Assembly: GCF_001866665.1 (NCBI RefSeq)
Contig: NZ_MLYO01000076.1
Coordinates: 1-64,000, forward strand
Reading direction: 5' to 3'
Length of the DNA: 64,000 nt
Source: Streptomyces monashensis
GTDB taxonomy: Bacteria; Actinomycetota; Actinomycetes; Streptomycetales; Streptomycetaceae
Below the pieces are notes generated by a model. It did not search any database, was not told where the DNA came from, and worked only from the letters and a program-made list of their open reading frames with translations. Positions 8,887 through 17,005 of this stretch are shown piece after piece (position 1 is the stretch's first letter; each line of letters opens with the position of its first letter). Both the position numbers and the translations under genes were made by a program.

Positions 8887-9684
8887 GTGACGCAGCAGGT
8901 CCCGTCGACCGAGCCGGAGCTGGCCGGCGTGCGCAATTTCCGCGACGTGGGCGGACTGCCGGCCGCGGACGGGCGCCGGGTGCGCCACGGCGTGCTGTTC
9001 CGCAGCGGGCATCTGGCGCACGCGACCGAGGACGACGCGGCCTTCCTCGCCTCCCTGGGCCTGCACACGATCTTCGACTTCCGCAACGCGGCCGACCAGA
9101 AGCTGGAGGGCCCGGACGTCGCGCTGCCCGGCGTGCGGAACGTGAACCTGCCGCTGAGCGACCCGGCCGACGGCGCCGAGTTCTGGCAGATGGTCCGCGA
9201 CGGCGACCTCGGCCAGTTGCGCCAGATCCTCGCCGACGGCAAGGGCGCGGCCCGCATGACCGCCTCGTACCGCACGATCGTCAAGGAGCGCACCGCCGAG
9301 CACTCCCGGGTGCTGCACGCGCTCGCGGCGGACAGCGTGCCCGCGCTCATGCACTGCGCGGCGGGCAAGGACCGCGCGGGCATCTCCATAGCCGTGACGC
9401 TGCTCGCCGTCGGCGTGGAGCGCGACGCGATCGTCGCGGACTACCTGGAGTCCAACGCCAAGCACCGTCGCTACAAGGTCCGCCGCAGCGGCAGCGCCGA
9501 GTCCGCGTACACGCCCGAGGTGATGGAGCTGCTCAGCCCGCTCTTCGACGCCCGCGCCGAGTACCTCCAGGCGGCCTTCGACAGCATCGAGGAGACCTGG
9601 GGCGGCACCGACACCTACCTGGAGCAGGGCCTCTCCCTCACCCCCGCCCACCGCGACCGGCTGCGCGAGCGCCTGCTGGACTGA
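8887..9684 (+). CDS. Tyrosine-protein phosphatase (Y_phosphatase3 type)
   Basis: Predicted cytoplasmic phosphatase of 265 aa in the family of bacterial tyrosine/lipid phosphatases such as M. tuberculosis PtpB. The catalytic P-loop HCAAGKDRAG places the nucleophile Cys at 157 and the phosphate-binding Arg at 163 (C-x5-R). Upstream are the conserved RNFRDVGG (about 16-23) and FRSGHL motifs. The GTG at 8887 is chosen for its GGGAGGAG ribosome site; longer in-frame extensions run into the antisense of the galactosidase and are not real. It is divergent from the alpha-galactosidase gene, with about 170 bases shared. Its substrate is unknown. Confidence 0.92.
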   Translation: MTQQVPSTEPELAGVRNFRDVGGLPAADGRRVRHGVLFRSGHLAHATEDDAAFLASLGLHTIFDFRNAADQKLEGPDVALPGVRNVNLPLSDPADGAEFWQMVRDGDLGQLRQILADGKGAARMTASYRTIVKERTAEHSRVLHALAADSVPALMHCAAGKDRAGISIAVTLLAVGVERDAIVADYLESNAKHRRYKVRRSGSAESAYTPEVMELLSPLFDARAEYLQAAFDSIEETWGGTDTYLEQGLSLTPAHRDRLRERLLD

Positions 9685-9700
9685 GCGGCGGCCGACCCGG

Positions 9701-9823
9701 TCAGCCCTTGGCGCCGATCGCGAACAGCAGGTAGAGGAACGCGGCGAGGACATGGCCGACGGCGATGTAGATGATCAGGCGGATCCACAGGGAACGGGGG
9801 AACTTCGTCTCGAAGTCGCTCAT
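9701..9823 (-). CDS. Small single-span membrane protein, DUF6126-like
   Basis: A 40-aa protein, MSDFETKFPRSLWIRL onward, with one hydrophobic segment at about residues 15-36 and a short basic end. The start overlaps the stop codon of the upstream XRE-cupin gene (ATGA, 9820-9823), so it is translationally coupled. I recall short proteins of this type (DUF6126) beside XRE-cupin regulators in Streptomyces. Function is unknown. It is easily missed because a longer spurious frame covers it. Confidence 0.75.
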   Translation of the reverse strand: MSDFETKFPRSLWIRLIIYIAVGHVLAAFLYLLFAIGAKG

Positions 9824-10443
9824 GGCAGCTCTCCGGTCGACGGCCCCAGGCACAGCGTCGCCGTGGGGCTCTGCAGCAGGGTGTGGACGAACAGCAGCTC
9901 GACGCCGTCGTGGTCCTCGGCGGCGAGGCGGTGCGGGGTGAGCGAGTCGAAGTGCGCGCTGTCGCCGGGCGCGAGCAGGTGCACGGTGTCGCCGAGGCGC
10001 AGACGCAGGCGGCCCCGGAGGACGTAGAGCCATTCCTCGCCGGGGTGCACGCGTACGACGTCGCCCTGCGAGCCGTACGGCACGCGCACGCGCAGCGCCT
10101 GCATGCCGCGGCCGGGCGCCCCGGCCTGGAAGTACGTCCAGCCGCCCGCCCGGGTCGGCTCCATGTCGCCGGAGCGCACGATCGCGTCCCGGTCGGTGAC
10201 CGTCTCGCCCAGCAGTTCGGAGACCGTCGTACCGTAGATGCGGGCGAGGGTGAGCAGCATCGGCAGCGACGGCTGGCGCTGTCCGGTCTCCAGCCGGGAC
10301 AGATGGGCGGCCGAGAGCCCGGCGGCACGGGCCGCGGCCTCCAGCGTGAGGGCGGCCCGCCGGCGCAGTGCGCGCAGCTGCGGCGCGACCACGGGCAGTG
10401 CGTCGCCCGGTTCCGCCGGCGGCCCGGTGTCTGAGGCGTTCAT
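9820..10443 (-). CDS. XRE-family regulator with C-terminal cupin domain
   Basis: A regulator of 207 aa. Residues 20-78 form an XRE helix-turn-helix (LTLEAAARAAGLSAAHLSRL region). Residues 110-190 form a cupin beta-barrel (HPGEEWLYVLRGRL, then the LLAPGDSAHFDS turn). This architecture binds a small molecule through the cupin and is typical of regulators of amine, amino-acid or sulfur metabolism. The ATG at 10443 is followed upstream by a repeat-rich operator candidate (10467-10498), suggesting autoregulation. It is coupled to the 40-aa membrane protein downstream and lies close to, but is not part of, the hopanoid operon. The ligand is unknown. Confidence 0.9.
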   Translation of the reverse strand: MNASDTGPPAEPGDALPVVAPQLRALRRRAALTLEAAARAAGLSAAHLSRLETGQRQPSLPMLLTLARIYGTTVSELLGETVTDRDAIVRSGDMEPTRAGGWTYFQAGAPGRGMQALRVRVPYGSQGDVVRVHPGEEWLYVLRGRLRLRLGDTVHLLAPGDSAHFDSLTPHRLAAEDHDGVELLFVHTLLQSPTATLCLGPSTGELP

Positions 10444-10466
10444 GCCTCCATTCAGCCCCAGCTTTA

Positions 10467-10498
10467 CCTCAGGGGCAATTTTATTGCCTCAGAGACAA
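10467..10498. promoter_or_regulatory. Operator candidate for the XRE-cupin regulator
   Basis: CCTCAG-RG-R-CAA occurs twice in direct orientation (10467-10478 and 10487-10498), 20 bases apart. The same tract holds the perfect dyad GGCAAT-TTT-ATTGCC (10474-10488). It lies 25 bases upstream of the regulator and in front of the divergent membrane-protein gene, so it could control both. Confidence 0.6.
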
Positions 10499-10576
10499 AT
10501 CCTCTCGGGACAGTACCTTCCTTGCTACGCTCGACCCCAGGACTTGAACACGTTCAAAAACCTGGGGGTCCGCATC

Positions 10577-10861
10577 ATGAGCGCGCCGAGCACGCCCCGT
10601 CCGTCCGACTCTCCCGCCGGTGCCCTCGGACCGCTCTCCCTCGTCCTCGGAGCCGTCGCCGCCGCGAGCGCCTGGCCCACGCTCACCTTCCTCCTGTTTC
10701 CCTGGCCACTGCTCGCCGGCGGTCTCGCCGTCACCTTCGGCGGGATGGGGATCCACTACGCCGGCCGCGGCCACGGCGGGCTGTGGACCTCGGTGACGGG
10801 GACCGTCCTGGGCGCGGTCGGACTCGCCGCCTTCGTCCTCTTCTTCGTGACGCTGTACTAG
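10577..10861 (+). CDS. Small membrane protein, hypothetical
   Basis: A 94-aa protein with two to three hydrophobic segments: about 17-35, 37-58 with Gly-rich turns, and 69-93. A Ser/Pro-rich N terminus precedes them. The ATG at 10577 is preceded by a GGGGG ribosome site. Its spacing of membrane helices resembles the DUF4190-like small proteins of actinobacteria, but I cannot assign it. It is divergent from the XRE-cupin gene and shares its operator region. The convergent hpnO gene ends only 18 bases beyond its stop codon. Confidence 0.7.
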   Translation: MSAPSTPRPSDSPAGALGPLSLVLGAVAAASAWPTLTFLLFPWPLLAGGLAVTFGGMGIHYAGRGHGGLWTSVTGTVLGAVGLAAFVLFFVTLY

Positions 10862-10879
10862 GGCCTGGGGTCACGACGC

Positions 10880-12265
10880 TCAGCGGCCCGCCACCGCCTG
10901 CTTGATCAGGGTCTTGCCGAAGTCCCACATCAGGCCGCCGCCGCTGTGCGCGTCGTCCATGACGGCGGTGAAGGCGTCCACGAACCGGTCCACGTCGGCC
11001 GCGTCGAAGACCAGCGGCGGGATCAGCTTGATCACCTCCAGGTGGTCGCCGGAGACCTGCGTGAGGATCCGGTGCCGCTGGAGCAGCGGGACCACGACCA
11101 TCTGCGCGAACAGGCCCTTGCGGGCCGCCTGGAGCATGGTCCAGCGGCTGCGCAGCTTCAGCGAGGACGGCCTGCCGAACTCGATGCCGATCATCAGACC
11201 CCGGCCGCGGACGTCGGCGAGCAGCTCGTACTTCTCGATCAGCGCGGTCAGCCGGGACTTCAGCAGCTCGCCGGTGGCGCGCACGCCGGCGACGATCTGG
11301 TCGTCCTCCATCACCGACAGCACGGCGAGACCGCACGCCATCGCCTGGGCGTTGGATCCGAAGCTCGCCGAGTGGACCAGCACCCGGTCCATGGACGAGT
11401 AGACCTTCTTGAAGATCCAGTCCCGGCCCAGGGTGGCGCTGACCGGGACGTACCCGCCGGACAGGGCCTTGGAGACGCACACGAGGTCGGGCTCCACCCC
11501 GTCCTCGTGCTGGTAGGCGTAGAAGTCGCCGGTGCGGCCGAGGCCGGTCTGCACCTCGTCCGCGATCAGCAGCGCCTTGTGCCGGTGCAGCAGGTCCTGG
11601 GCGGCGCGCAGATAGCCGGGCGGGGCCTCGTGCACACCCTTGCCCTGGATCGGCTCGACGATCAGCGCGGCGACGTCGCCCTTCGTCAACTCCCGTGCCA
11701 GGGCGTCGAGATCGCCGAGCGGCAGGGCCGTGTCGGGCAGCAGCGGGGCGAAGCCGTCGCGGAAGCCGCCCTCGCCGTTGACCGACAGCGAGCCGGTGGT
11801 CAGGCCGTGGAAGGCGTGGTCGCAGTAGAGGACGCGGGGCTTTCCGGTGGCGTACCGGGCGAACTTCAGCGCGGTCTCCACGGCCTCCGTGCCGCTGTTG
11901 CCGAAGAACACCCGGTCCAGGTGCGGGCTGTGCACGAGCAGCCGCTCGGCGAGCAGGCCGGGCAGCGGCTGGCAGTCGAAGCGGGTGAGGTCGGCGAGGT
12001 CGAGGTCGAGGACGTCGTGCAGCGCCTTGCGGACGACCGGGTGGTGGCGGCCGAGGCCCATCACCCCGAACCCGGCGAGCATGTCCAGGTAGTCGTTGCC
12101 GTCCGCGTCGTAGAAGTGGGCGCCCGCGGCGCGCTCGTAGACCTTGTCGAAGCCGATGGTGTGCAGCATGCGCGGGAACTGCGGGTTGAGGTACTTCGAG
12201 TGCAGCTCGTAGCGTTCGGCGCCGCGCTCGGCGAGCAGGGCGCCGAGGTCGAACTCCGTGCTCAT
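10880..12265 (-). CDS. hpnO: Class III PLP aminotransferase for aminobacteriohopanetriol (HpnO-like)
   Basis: Predicted pyridoxal-phosphate aminotransferase of 461 aa. The Schiff-base lysine lies in VSKALSGG (K266) and the cofactor aspartate in ADEVQTG (D236). It is the last gene of the hopanoid operon and overlaps the dxs stop by four bases (12262-12265). In hopanoid producers the cluster-borne class III aminotransferase converts the C35 side-chain aldehyde or ribosylhopane-derived precursor to aminobacteriohopanetriol, the main Streptomyces hopanoid; the assignment here rests on family and position. Length is normal for the class. It probably acts at the membrane face on a lipid substrate. 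Confidence 0.88.
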   Translation of the reverse strand: MSTEFDLGALLAERGAERYELHSKYLNPQFPRMLHTIGFDKVYERAAGAHFYDADGNDYLDMLAGFGVMGLGRHHPVVRKALHDVLDLDLADLTRFDCQPLPGLLAERLLVHSPHLDRVFFGNSGTEAVETALKFARYATGKPRVLYCDHAFHGLTTGSLSVNGEGGFRDGFAPLLPDTALPLGDLDALARELTKGDVAALIVEPIQGKGVHEAPPGYLRAAQDLLHRHKALLIADEVQTGLGRTGDFYAYQHEDGVEPDLVCVSKALSGGYVPVSATLGRDWIFKKVYSSMDRVLVHSASFGSNAQAMACGLAVLSVMEDDQIVAGVRATGELLKSRLTALIEKYELLADVRGRGLMIGIEFGRPSSLKLRSRWTMLQAARKGLFAQMVVVPLLQRHRILTQVSGDHLEVIKLIPPLVFDAADVDRFVDAFTAVMDDAHSGGGLMWDFGKTLIKQAVAGR

Positions 12266-14160
12266 TCCTTCTCCTTGGCTGTGCCGTCCACGTCCCTGAC
12301 GGCCAGGCTCGCGCTGATCCGCCCGGCGATCTCGACGGGCGTGAGACCGATGTCGGCCAGCACCTCGCCGCGCTTGGCGTGCGCGAGGAACTGTTCCGGG
12401 ATGCCGAAGCGCCGCACCGGCACGTCCACGTCGGCGTCCCCGAGGGCCAGCGCGACCGCCGAACCCACGCCCGCGGAACGGCTGTTGTCCTCCACGACGG
12501 CCACCAGCCGGTGCCCGGCGGCCAGGCCCGGCAGGGCGGGGTCGACGGGTTTGACCCACCGGGGGTCCACCACCGTGCAACTGATCCCGCGTGCTTCGAG
12601 CAGGTCGGCGGCCTGCAGGCAGACCGGCGCCATCACGCCGACGGCGACGAGCAGCACCTCGGGGTCGTCGGCGCGGTGCAGCACGTCCATGCCGCCGATC
12701 CGGTCGAGCGCCGGGAGGTCCGGGCCGACCGACTCCTTCGGGTAGCGGACCAGGGTGGGCGCGTCGTCCACGGCGACGGCCTCGCGCAGCTGGGCGCGCA
12801 GCTGGCCGGCGTCGCGCGGCGCGGCGATCCTGAGGCCCGGCACGACCTGGAGGACCGACATGTCCCACATGCCGTTGTGCGAGGCGCCGTCGACGCCGGT
12901 GACGCCGGCCCGGTCGAGGACGAAGGTGACTCCGCAGCGGTGCAGGGCGACGTCCATCAGGAGCTGGTCGAAGGCGCGGTTGAGGAAGGTGGCGTAGACG
13001 GCGAAGACCGGGTGCAGGCCGCCGGTGGCGAGGCCTGCCGCCGACACCGCCGCGTGCTGCTCGGCGATGCCCACGTCCCACACGCGGTCGGGGAAGCGCT
13101 CGGCGAACCCGGTGAGCCCGACCGGGTGGAGCATGGCCGCGGTGATGGCTACGACGTCGTCCCGCTCCTCGCCGATCCGCACCATCTCGTCGCCGAACAC
13201 CGAGGTCCAGGACGGCCCGCCGGACGGCGAGAGCGGCTCGCAGGTGAGCGGGTCCATCACGCCGACGGTGTGGAAGTGGTCCTCCTCGTGGGCGAGGGCG
13301 GGCTCGTAGCCGCGGCCCTTCTCGGTGAGGCAGTGCACGAGGACCGGTCCGTGGAAACGTTTCGCACGCCGCAGCGCCGACTCGACGGCCAAGATGTCGT
13401 GGCCGTCGATCGGTCCGACGTACTTCAGGCCCAGGTCCTCGAACATGCCCTGCGGGGCGAAGGCGTCCTTGAAGCCCTTCTTCGCGCCGTGCAGGGACTC
13501 GTAGATCGTGCTTCCGACGACCGGGGTCCGCAGCAGGACGTCCTTGCCCCAGGCCAGCACCTTCTCGTAGCCGTCCGTCGTGCGCAGGGTGGCCAGGTGG
13601 TTGGCGAGGCCGCCGATGGTGGGGCCGTAGGAGCGCTCGTTGTCGTTGACGACGATGATCAGCGGCCGGTCCTTGGCGGCCGCGATGTTGTTCAGCGCCT
13701 CCCAGGCCATGCCTCCGGTCAGCGCGCCGTCGCCGATGACCGCGACCACATGGCCCTTCCCCCCCTGCACCTGGCGGGCCTTGGCCAGGCCGTCGGCCCA
13801 GCCGAGCGCGGTGGAGGCGTGGCTGTTCTCGATGACGTCGTGCTCGGACTCCTCGCGCGAGGGATAGCCGGACAGCCCGCCCTTGCCGCGCAGCTTGGAG
13901 AAGTCCTGACGTCCCGTCAGCAACTTGTGCACATAGCTCTGGTGTCCGGTGTCCCACAGGATCCGGTCGACCGGCGACTCGAAGACCCGGTGGAGCGCGA
14001 CGGACAGTTCCACCACCCCGAGATTGGGTCCGAGATGGCCTCCCGTCCTCGAGACCGCCTGCACCAGGAACTCTCGTATCTCCCGGGACAGTTCACCGAG
14101 TTCCGCCTCGGACAGCGCCTTCAGGTCGCGCGGTTCCCGGATGCTCTCCAGAATGGTCAC
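12262..14160 (-). CDS. dxs: 1-deoxy-D-xylulose-5-phosphate synthase
   Basis: Thiamine-diphosphate enzyme of 632 aa joining pyruvate and glyceraldehyde 3-phosphate, the first step of the MEP isoprenoid pathway. Visible motifs are GHQSYVHK (about 77-84), the cofactor-binding GDGALTGGM (about 152) and the pyrimidine-domain ending GIAEQHAA (about 367). Length is typical. Its placement in the hopanoid operon with ispG suggests a dedicated copy that boosts C5 supply for hopanoids; Streptomyces usually have another dxs elsewhere, which the window cannot show. Thirty bases separate it from ispG upstream, and it overlaps hpnO downstream by four bases. Confidence 0.96.
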   Translation of the reverse strand: MTILESIREPRDLKALSEAELGELSREIREFLVQAVSRTGGHLGPNLGVVELSVALHRVFESPVDRILWDTGHQSYVHKLLTGRQDFSKLRGKGGLSGYPSREESEHDVIENSHASTALGWADGLAKARQVQGGKGHVVAVIGDGALTGGMAWEALNNIAAAKDRPLIIVVNDNERSYGPTIGGLANHLATLRTTDGYEKVLAWGKDVLLRTPVVGSTIYESLHGAKKGFKDAFAPQGMFEDLGLKYVGPIDGHDILAVESALRRAKRFHGPVLVHCLTEKGRGYEPALAHEEDHFHTVGVMDPLTCEPLSPSGGPSWTSVFGDEMVRIGEERDDVVAITAAMLHPVGLTGFAERFPDRVWDVGIAEQHAAVSAAGLATGGLHPVFAVYATFLNRAFDQLLMDVALHRCGVTFVLDRAGVTGVDGASHNGMWDMSVLQVVPGLRIAAPRDAGQLRAQLREAVAVDDAPTLVRYPKESVGPDLPALDRIGGMDVLHRADDPEVLLVAVGVMAPVCLQAADLLEARGISCTVVDPRWVKPVDPALPGLAAGHRLVAVVEDNSRSAGVGSAVALALGDADVDVPVRRFGIPEQFLAHAKRGEVLADIGLTPVEIAGRISASLAVRDVDGTAKEKE

Positions 14161-14190
14161 GCTGGGCCCCCTCTCGGTCCGTGCCTTGCC

Positions 14191-15324
14191 TCAATTCGAC
14201 TGCTCTGCGGGGCTCGTCCGCTCGGCGAGCTTCATGGCCTCCTCGATCAGGGTCTCCACGATCTTCGACTCGGGCACGGTCTTGACGACTTCACCCTTGA
14301 CGAAAATCTGCCCCTTTCCGTTGCCTGAGGCAACTCCGAGGTCGGCCTCACGGGCCTCGCCCGGACCGTTGACCACACACCCCATCACCGCGACCCGGAG
14401 CGGCACCTCCATGCCCTCCAGCCCCGCCGTGACCTCCTCGGCGAGCTTGTACACATCGACCTGGGCCCGGCCGCAGGACGGGCAGGAGACGATCTCCAGC
14501 CGCCGCTCCCGCAGCCCCAGTGCCTGCAGGATCTGGATGCCGACCTTGACCTCCTCGACCGGGGGCGCGCTCAGCGACACCCGGATGGTGTCGCCGATGC
14601 CGCGCGACAGCAGCGCCCCGAAGGCGACGGCCGACTTGACCGTGCCCTGGAACGCCGGGCCCGCCTCGGTGACGCCCAGGTGCAGCGGGTAGTCGCACTG
14701 GGCGGCCAGCTGCCGGTACGCCTCGATCATCACGACCGGGTCGTTGTGCTTCACCGAGATCTTGATGTCCCGGAAGCCGTGCTCCTCGAAGAGCGACGCC
14801 TCCCACAGGGCCGACTCGACCAGGGCCTCCGGCGTCGCCCTGCCGTACTTCTGCAGCAGCCGCCGGTCCAGGGAACCGGCGTTGACCCCGATCCTGACCG
14901 GTGTGCCGTGGTCCCTGGCGGCCCGCGCGATCTCCTTCACCTGGTCGTCGAACTTCTTGATGTTGCCCGGGTTCACGCGGACCGCGGCGCAGCCGGCCTC
15001 GATCGCGGCGAACACGTACTTCGGCTGGAAGTGGATGTCCGCGATCACCGGGATCCGGGACTTCCGGGCGATCGTGGCGAGCGCGTCCGCGTCGTCCTGC
15101 GTGGGACAGGCCACCCGGACGATCTGGCAGCCGGACGCGGTGAGTTCCGCGATCTGCTGGAGGGTGGCGCCGACGTCCGACGTCCGGGTCGTCGTCATCG
15201 ACTGCACCGACACCGGGGCTCCGCCCCCGACCGGCACCGGCCCGACGCGGAGCCGGCGCGACGTGCGCCGCGGCGCGAGGGGCCGGGCCGGTACCTCGGG
15301 AACGCCCAGGGGAACGGCGGCCAT
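14191..15324 (-). CDS. ispG: 4-hydroxy-3-methylbut-2-enyl-diphosphate synthase
   Basis: A 377-aa [4Fe-4S] enzyme (GcpE) that reduces methylerythritol cyclodiphosphate to HMBPP in the MEP pathway. The TIM-barrel start VSVQSMTTT (about 39) and VRVNPGNIKKF are present. The C-terminal cluster domain carries CPSCGR (two cysteines) and MGCVVNGPGE (third Cys) plus the conserved Glu region. It sits 4 bases after hpnH and 30 before dxs, so the two MEP enzymes enter the hopanoid operon as a pair. Streptomyces genomes commonly carry a second ispG; this would be the hopanoid-linked copy. Confidence 0.96.
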   Translation of the reverse strand: MAAVPLGVPEVPARPLAPRRTSRRLRVGPVPVGGGAPVSVQSMTTTRTSDVGATLQQIAELTASGCQIVRVACPTQDDADALATIARKSRIPVIADIHFQPKYVFAAIEAGCAAVRVNPGNIKKFDDQVKEIARAARDHGTPVRIGVNAGSLDRRLLQKYGRATPEALVESALWEASLFEEHGFRDIKISVKHNDPVVMIEAYRQLAAQCDYPLHLGVTEAGPAFQGTVKSAVAFGALLSRGIGDTIRVSLSAPPVEEVKVGIQILQALGLRERRLEIVSCPSCGRAQVDVYKLAEEVTAGLEGMEVPLRVAVMGCVVNGPGEAREADLGVASGNGKGQIFVKGEVVKTVPESKIVETLIEEAMKLAERTSPAEQSN

Positions 15325-15328
15325 GACG

Positions 15329-16357
15329 TCAGTCCTGCTTCCCGCTCGTCGTCATCGTCTCGCGCGCGGCCCGCAGCGACTCCTTCAGGGAGCCCATCGT
15401 GGCGAGCACGGCGGTCGGCTCGTAGCCGCAGTGGGCCATGCAGTTGGCGCAGCGCGGGTCCTTGCCGCGGCCGTACTTGTCCCAGTCGGTCTTCTCGACC
15501 AGCTCACGGTACGTGGACACATAGCCGTCGCTCATCAGGTAGCAGGGCTTCTGCCAGCCGAAGAGCGAGTAGCTCGGGATCGCCCAGGCCGTGCAGGGGA
15601 AGTCGACCTTGCCTTCCAGGAAGTCCAGGAAGAGCGGGCTCTGGTTGAGGCGCCACTTCTTGCGGTTGCCGCCCGAGAACGCCTTCTTGAACAGCTCGCG
15701 GGTCTGCTGCACGCCGAGGAAGTGCTCCTGGTCGGGCGCCTTCTCGTAGGCGTAGGCGGGCGAGAGCATCATCTCGTCCACCTGCAGGTCGTCGTTGAGG
15801 AAGTTGAGCACCTCGATGACGGTCTGCGGGGTGTCGGTGTTGAAGAAGGTCGAGTTGGTGGTCACCCGGAAGCCGCGCCGCTTGGCCTCCTTGATGGCCT
15901 CCACCGCCTCGTCGAAGGTGCCCTCCTTCGCCACCGAGGCGTCGTGCCGCTCGCGCAGCCCGTCGATGTGCACGGCCCACGCGAAGTACGGCGAGGGCGT
16001 GAACTTGTCCATCTTCTTGCGCATGAGAAGGGCGTTCGTGCACAGGAACACGAACTTCTTCTTCGCGACCAACTGCCGCACGATCTCGTCGATCTGAGGA
16101 TGCATCAGGGGCTCGCCGCCGGCGATGGACACCATCGGCGCACCGGACTCCAGCACCGCGCCCACGGCCTGGGCGACGGGCATGCGCTGCTTGAGGACAC
16201 CTGCCGGATGCTGGATCTTGCCGCAGCCCTCGCACTTGAGGTTGCACGCGAACAGCGGCTCCAGCTCGACCAGCAGGGCGAACTTGTCCCGCTTCCTGAG
16301 CTTCTGTTCGAGCAGGTATGTAGCGACCTTGACGGTCTGGCGCAACGGCATGGCCAT
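15329..16357 (-). CDS. hpnH: Adenosyl-hopane transferase, radical SAM
   Basis: A 342-aa radical SAM enzyme that attaches the 5-deoxyadenosyl group to diploptene, the first step of hopanoid side-chain extension. The cluster motif C-x3-C-x2-C is seen at C38, C42 and C45 (ACNLKCEGCG). A GGEP motif follows near residue 80, and a C-terminal cysteine patch (RCANCMAHCG) is typical of HpnH. The ATG at 16357 is used because GGAGG lies eight bases upstream; a start at 16396 would overlap hpnG. Five bases separate it from hpnG. Confidence 0.95.
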   Translation of the reverse strand: MAMPLRQTVKVATYLLEQKLRKRDKFALLVELEPLFACNLKCEGCGKIQHPAGVLKQRMPVAQAVGAVLESGAPMVSIAGGEPLMHPQIDEIVRQLVAKKKFVFLCTNALLMRKKMDKFTPSPYFAWAVHIDGLRERHDASVAKEGTFDEAVEAIKEAKRRGFRVTTNSTFFNTDTPQTVIEVLNFLNDDLQVDEMMLSPAYAYEKAPDQEHFLGVQQTRELFKKAFSGGNRKKWRLNQSPLFLDFLEGKVDFPCTAWAIPSYSLFGWQKPCYLMSDGYVSTYRELVEKTDWDKYGRGKDPRCANCMAHCGYEPTAVLATMGSLKESLRAARETMTTSGKQD

Positions 16358-16362
16358 CTGGC

Positions 16363-17004
16363 TCACCTCCGGGGGAGCAGCAAAGAACGGTGCCATTCGA
16401 AAAATGCGGGAAGGACGGAACGGAGCACGCGGAAGGCCGATATCCCGCCGCGCACGGTGCCGATCCGGACGAGTTCGTGTTCGGGAGCGTCCACGACCAC
16501 CCGGACGGCGGCCACCGGGCGGTCACCGGCGCGGACGGCGGTGCGGAGCGTGGCCGCCGACTCCATGTCGACCGCGATCGCGCCGGTCGCGAGCAGCCGG
16601 GACCGCTCAAGGCCGCGCACGACGTGGTCGGAGCCGGTGAGCGGCCCGGTGTGGACCGTGCGCCCGGGCAGCAGCCGCACGAGTTCCTTGACCAGCAGTT
16701 CGGTCGCCACGCAGGCGACGGTGGCGCGGGGGTCCCGGGTCTCGTCGGCGACCACCAGGTCACCGGGGTGCATGCCGGGCGCGAGCCCGGCGCAGAACCC
16801 GGTGGCCAGCACGGCCGCGTCGGCGAACGCCGGGAGGGCGAGCTGCCGGTGGACGGAGCGCTCCGCCGCCTTCGGGCCCATGCCCGTACGGACGACGGAG
16901 TACGGCCCGCCCGCCCCGCTCCTGTCACCGGTGCGCAGGGCGACGTGCTCGATGCCGAGCGCGCAGGCGATCAGCAGCGGTGCCGGGGCGGGCTGGGTGC
17001 TCAC
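16363..17004 (-). CDS. hpnG: Purine nucleoside phosphorylase-like HpnG
   Basis: A 213-aa protein of the nucleoside phosphorylase superfamily that removes adenine from adenosylhopane, giving ribosylhopane. Recognisable are the Gly-rich TGFCAGLAPGM stretch (about 68) and DMESAAT (about 148), the ribose/base-binding acidic motif of the family. It starts with GTG at 17004, one base past the shc stop, with a GAGG-like ribosome site in the end of shc. Its order shc-hpnG-hpnH matches the chemistry of the side-chain pathway. HpnG-type proteins are shorter than typical MTA/SAH nucleosidases at both ends. Confidence 0.9.
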   Translation of the reverse strand: MSTQPAPAPLLIACALGIEHVALRTGDRSGAGGPYSVVRTGMGPKAAERSVHRQLALPAFADAAVLATGFCAGLAPGMHPGDLVVADETRDPRATVACVATELLVKELVRLLPGRTVHTGPLTGSDHVVRGLERSRLLATGAIAVDMESAATLRTAVRAGDRPVAAVRVVVDAPEHELVRIGTVRGGISAFRVLRSVLPAFFEWHRSLLLPRR

Positions 17005-17005
17005 C

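Noticed and set aside
6694..9684. A 996-codon plus-strand frame spanning the alpha-galactosidase antisense and the phosphatase
   Set aside because: Only the last 265 codons are a real gene; the rest is the G+C-rich antisense of the galactosidase.
12379..14328. Long plus-strand frame of 649 codons opposite dxs
   Set aside because: It mirrors the codon bias of dxs on the other strand and encodes no recognisable protein.
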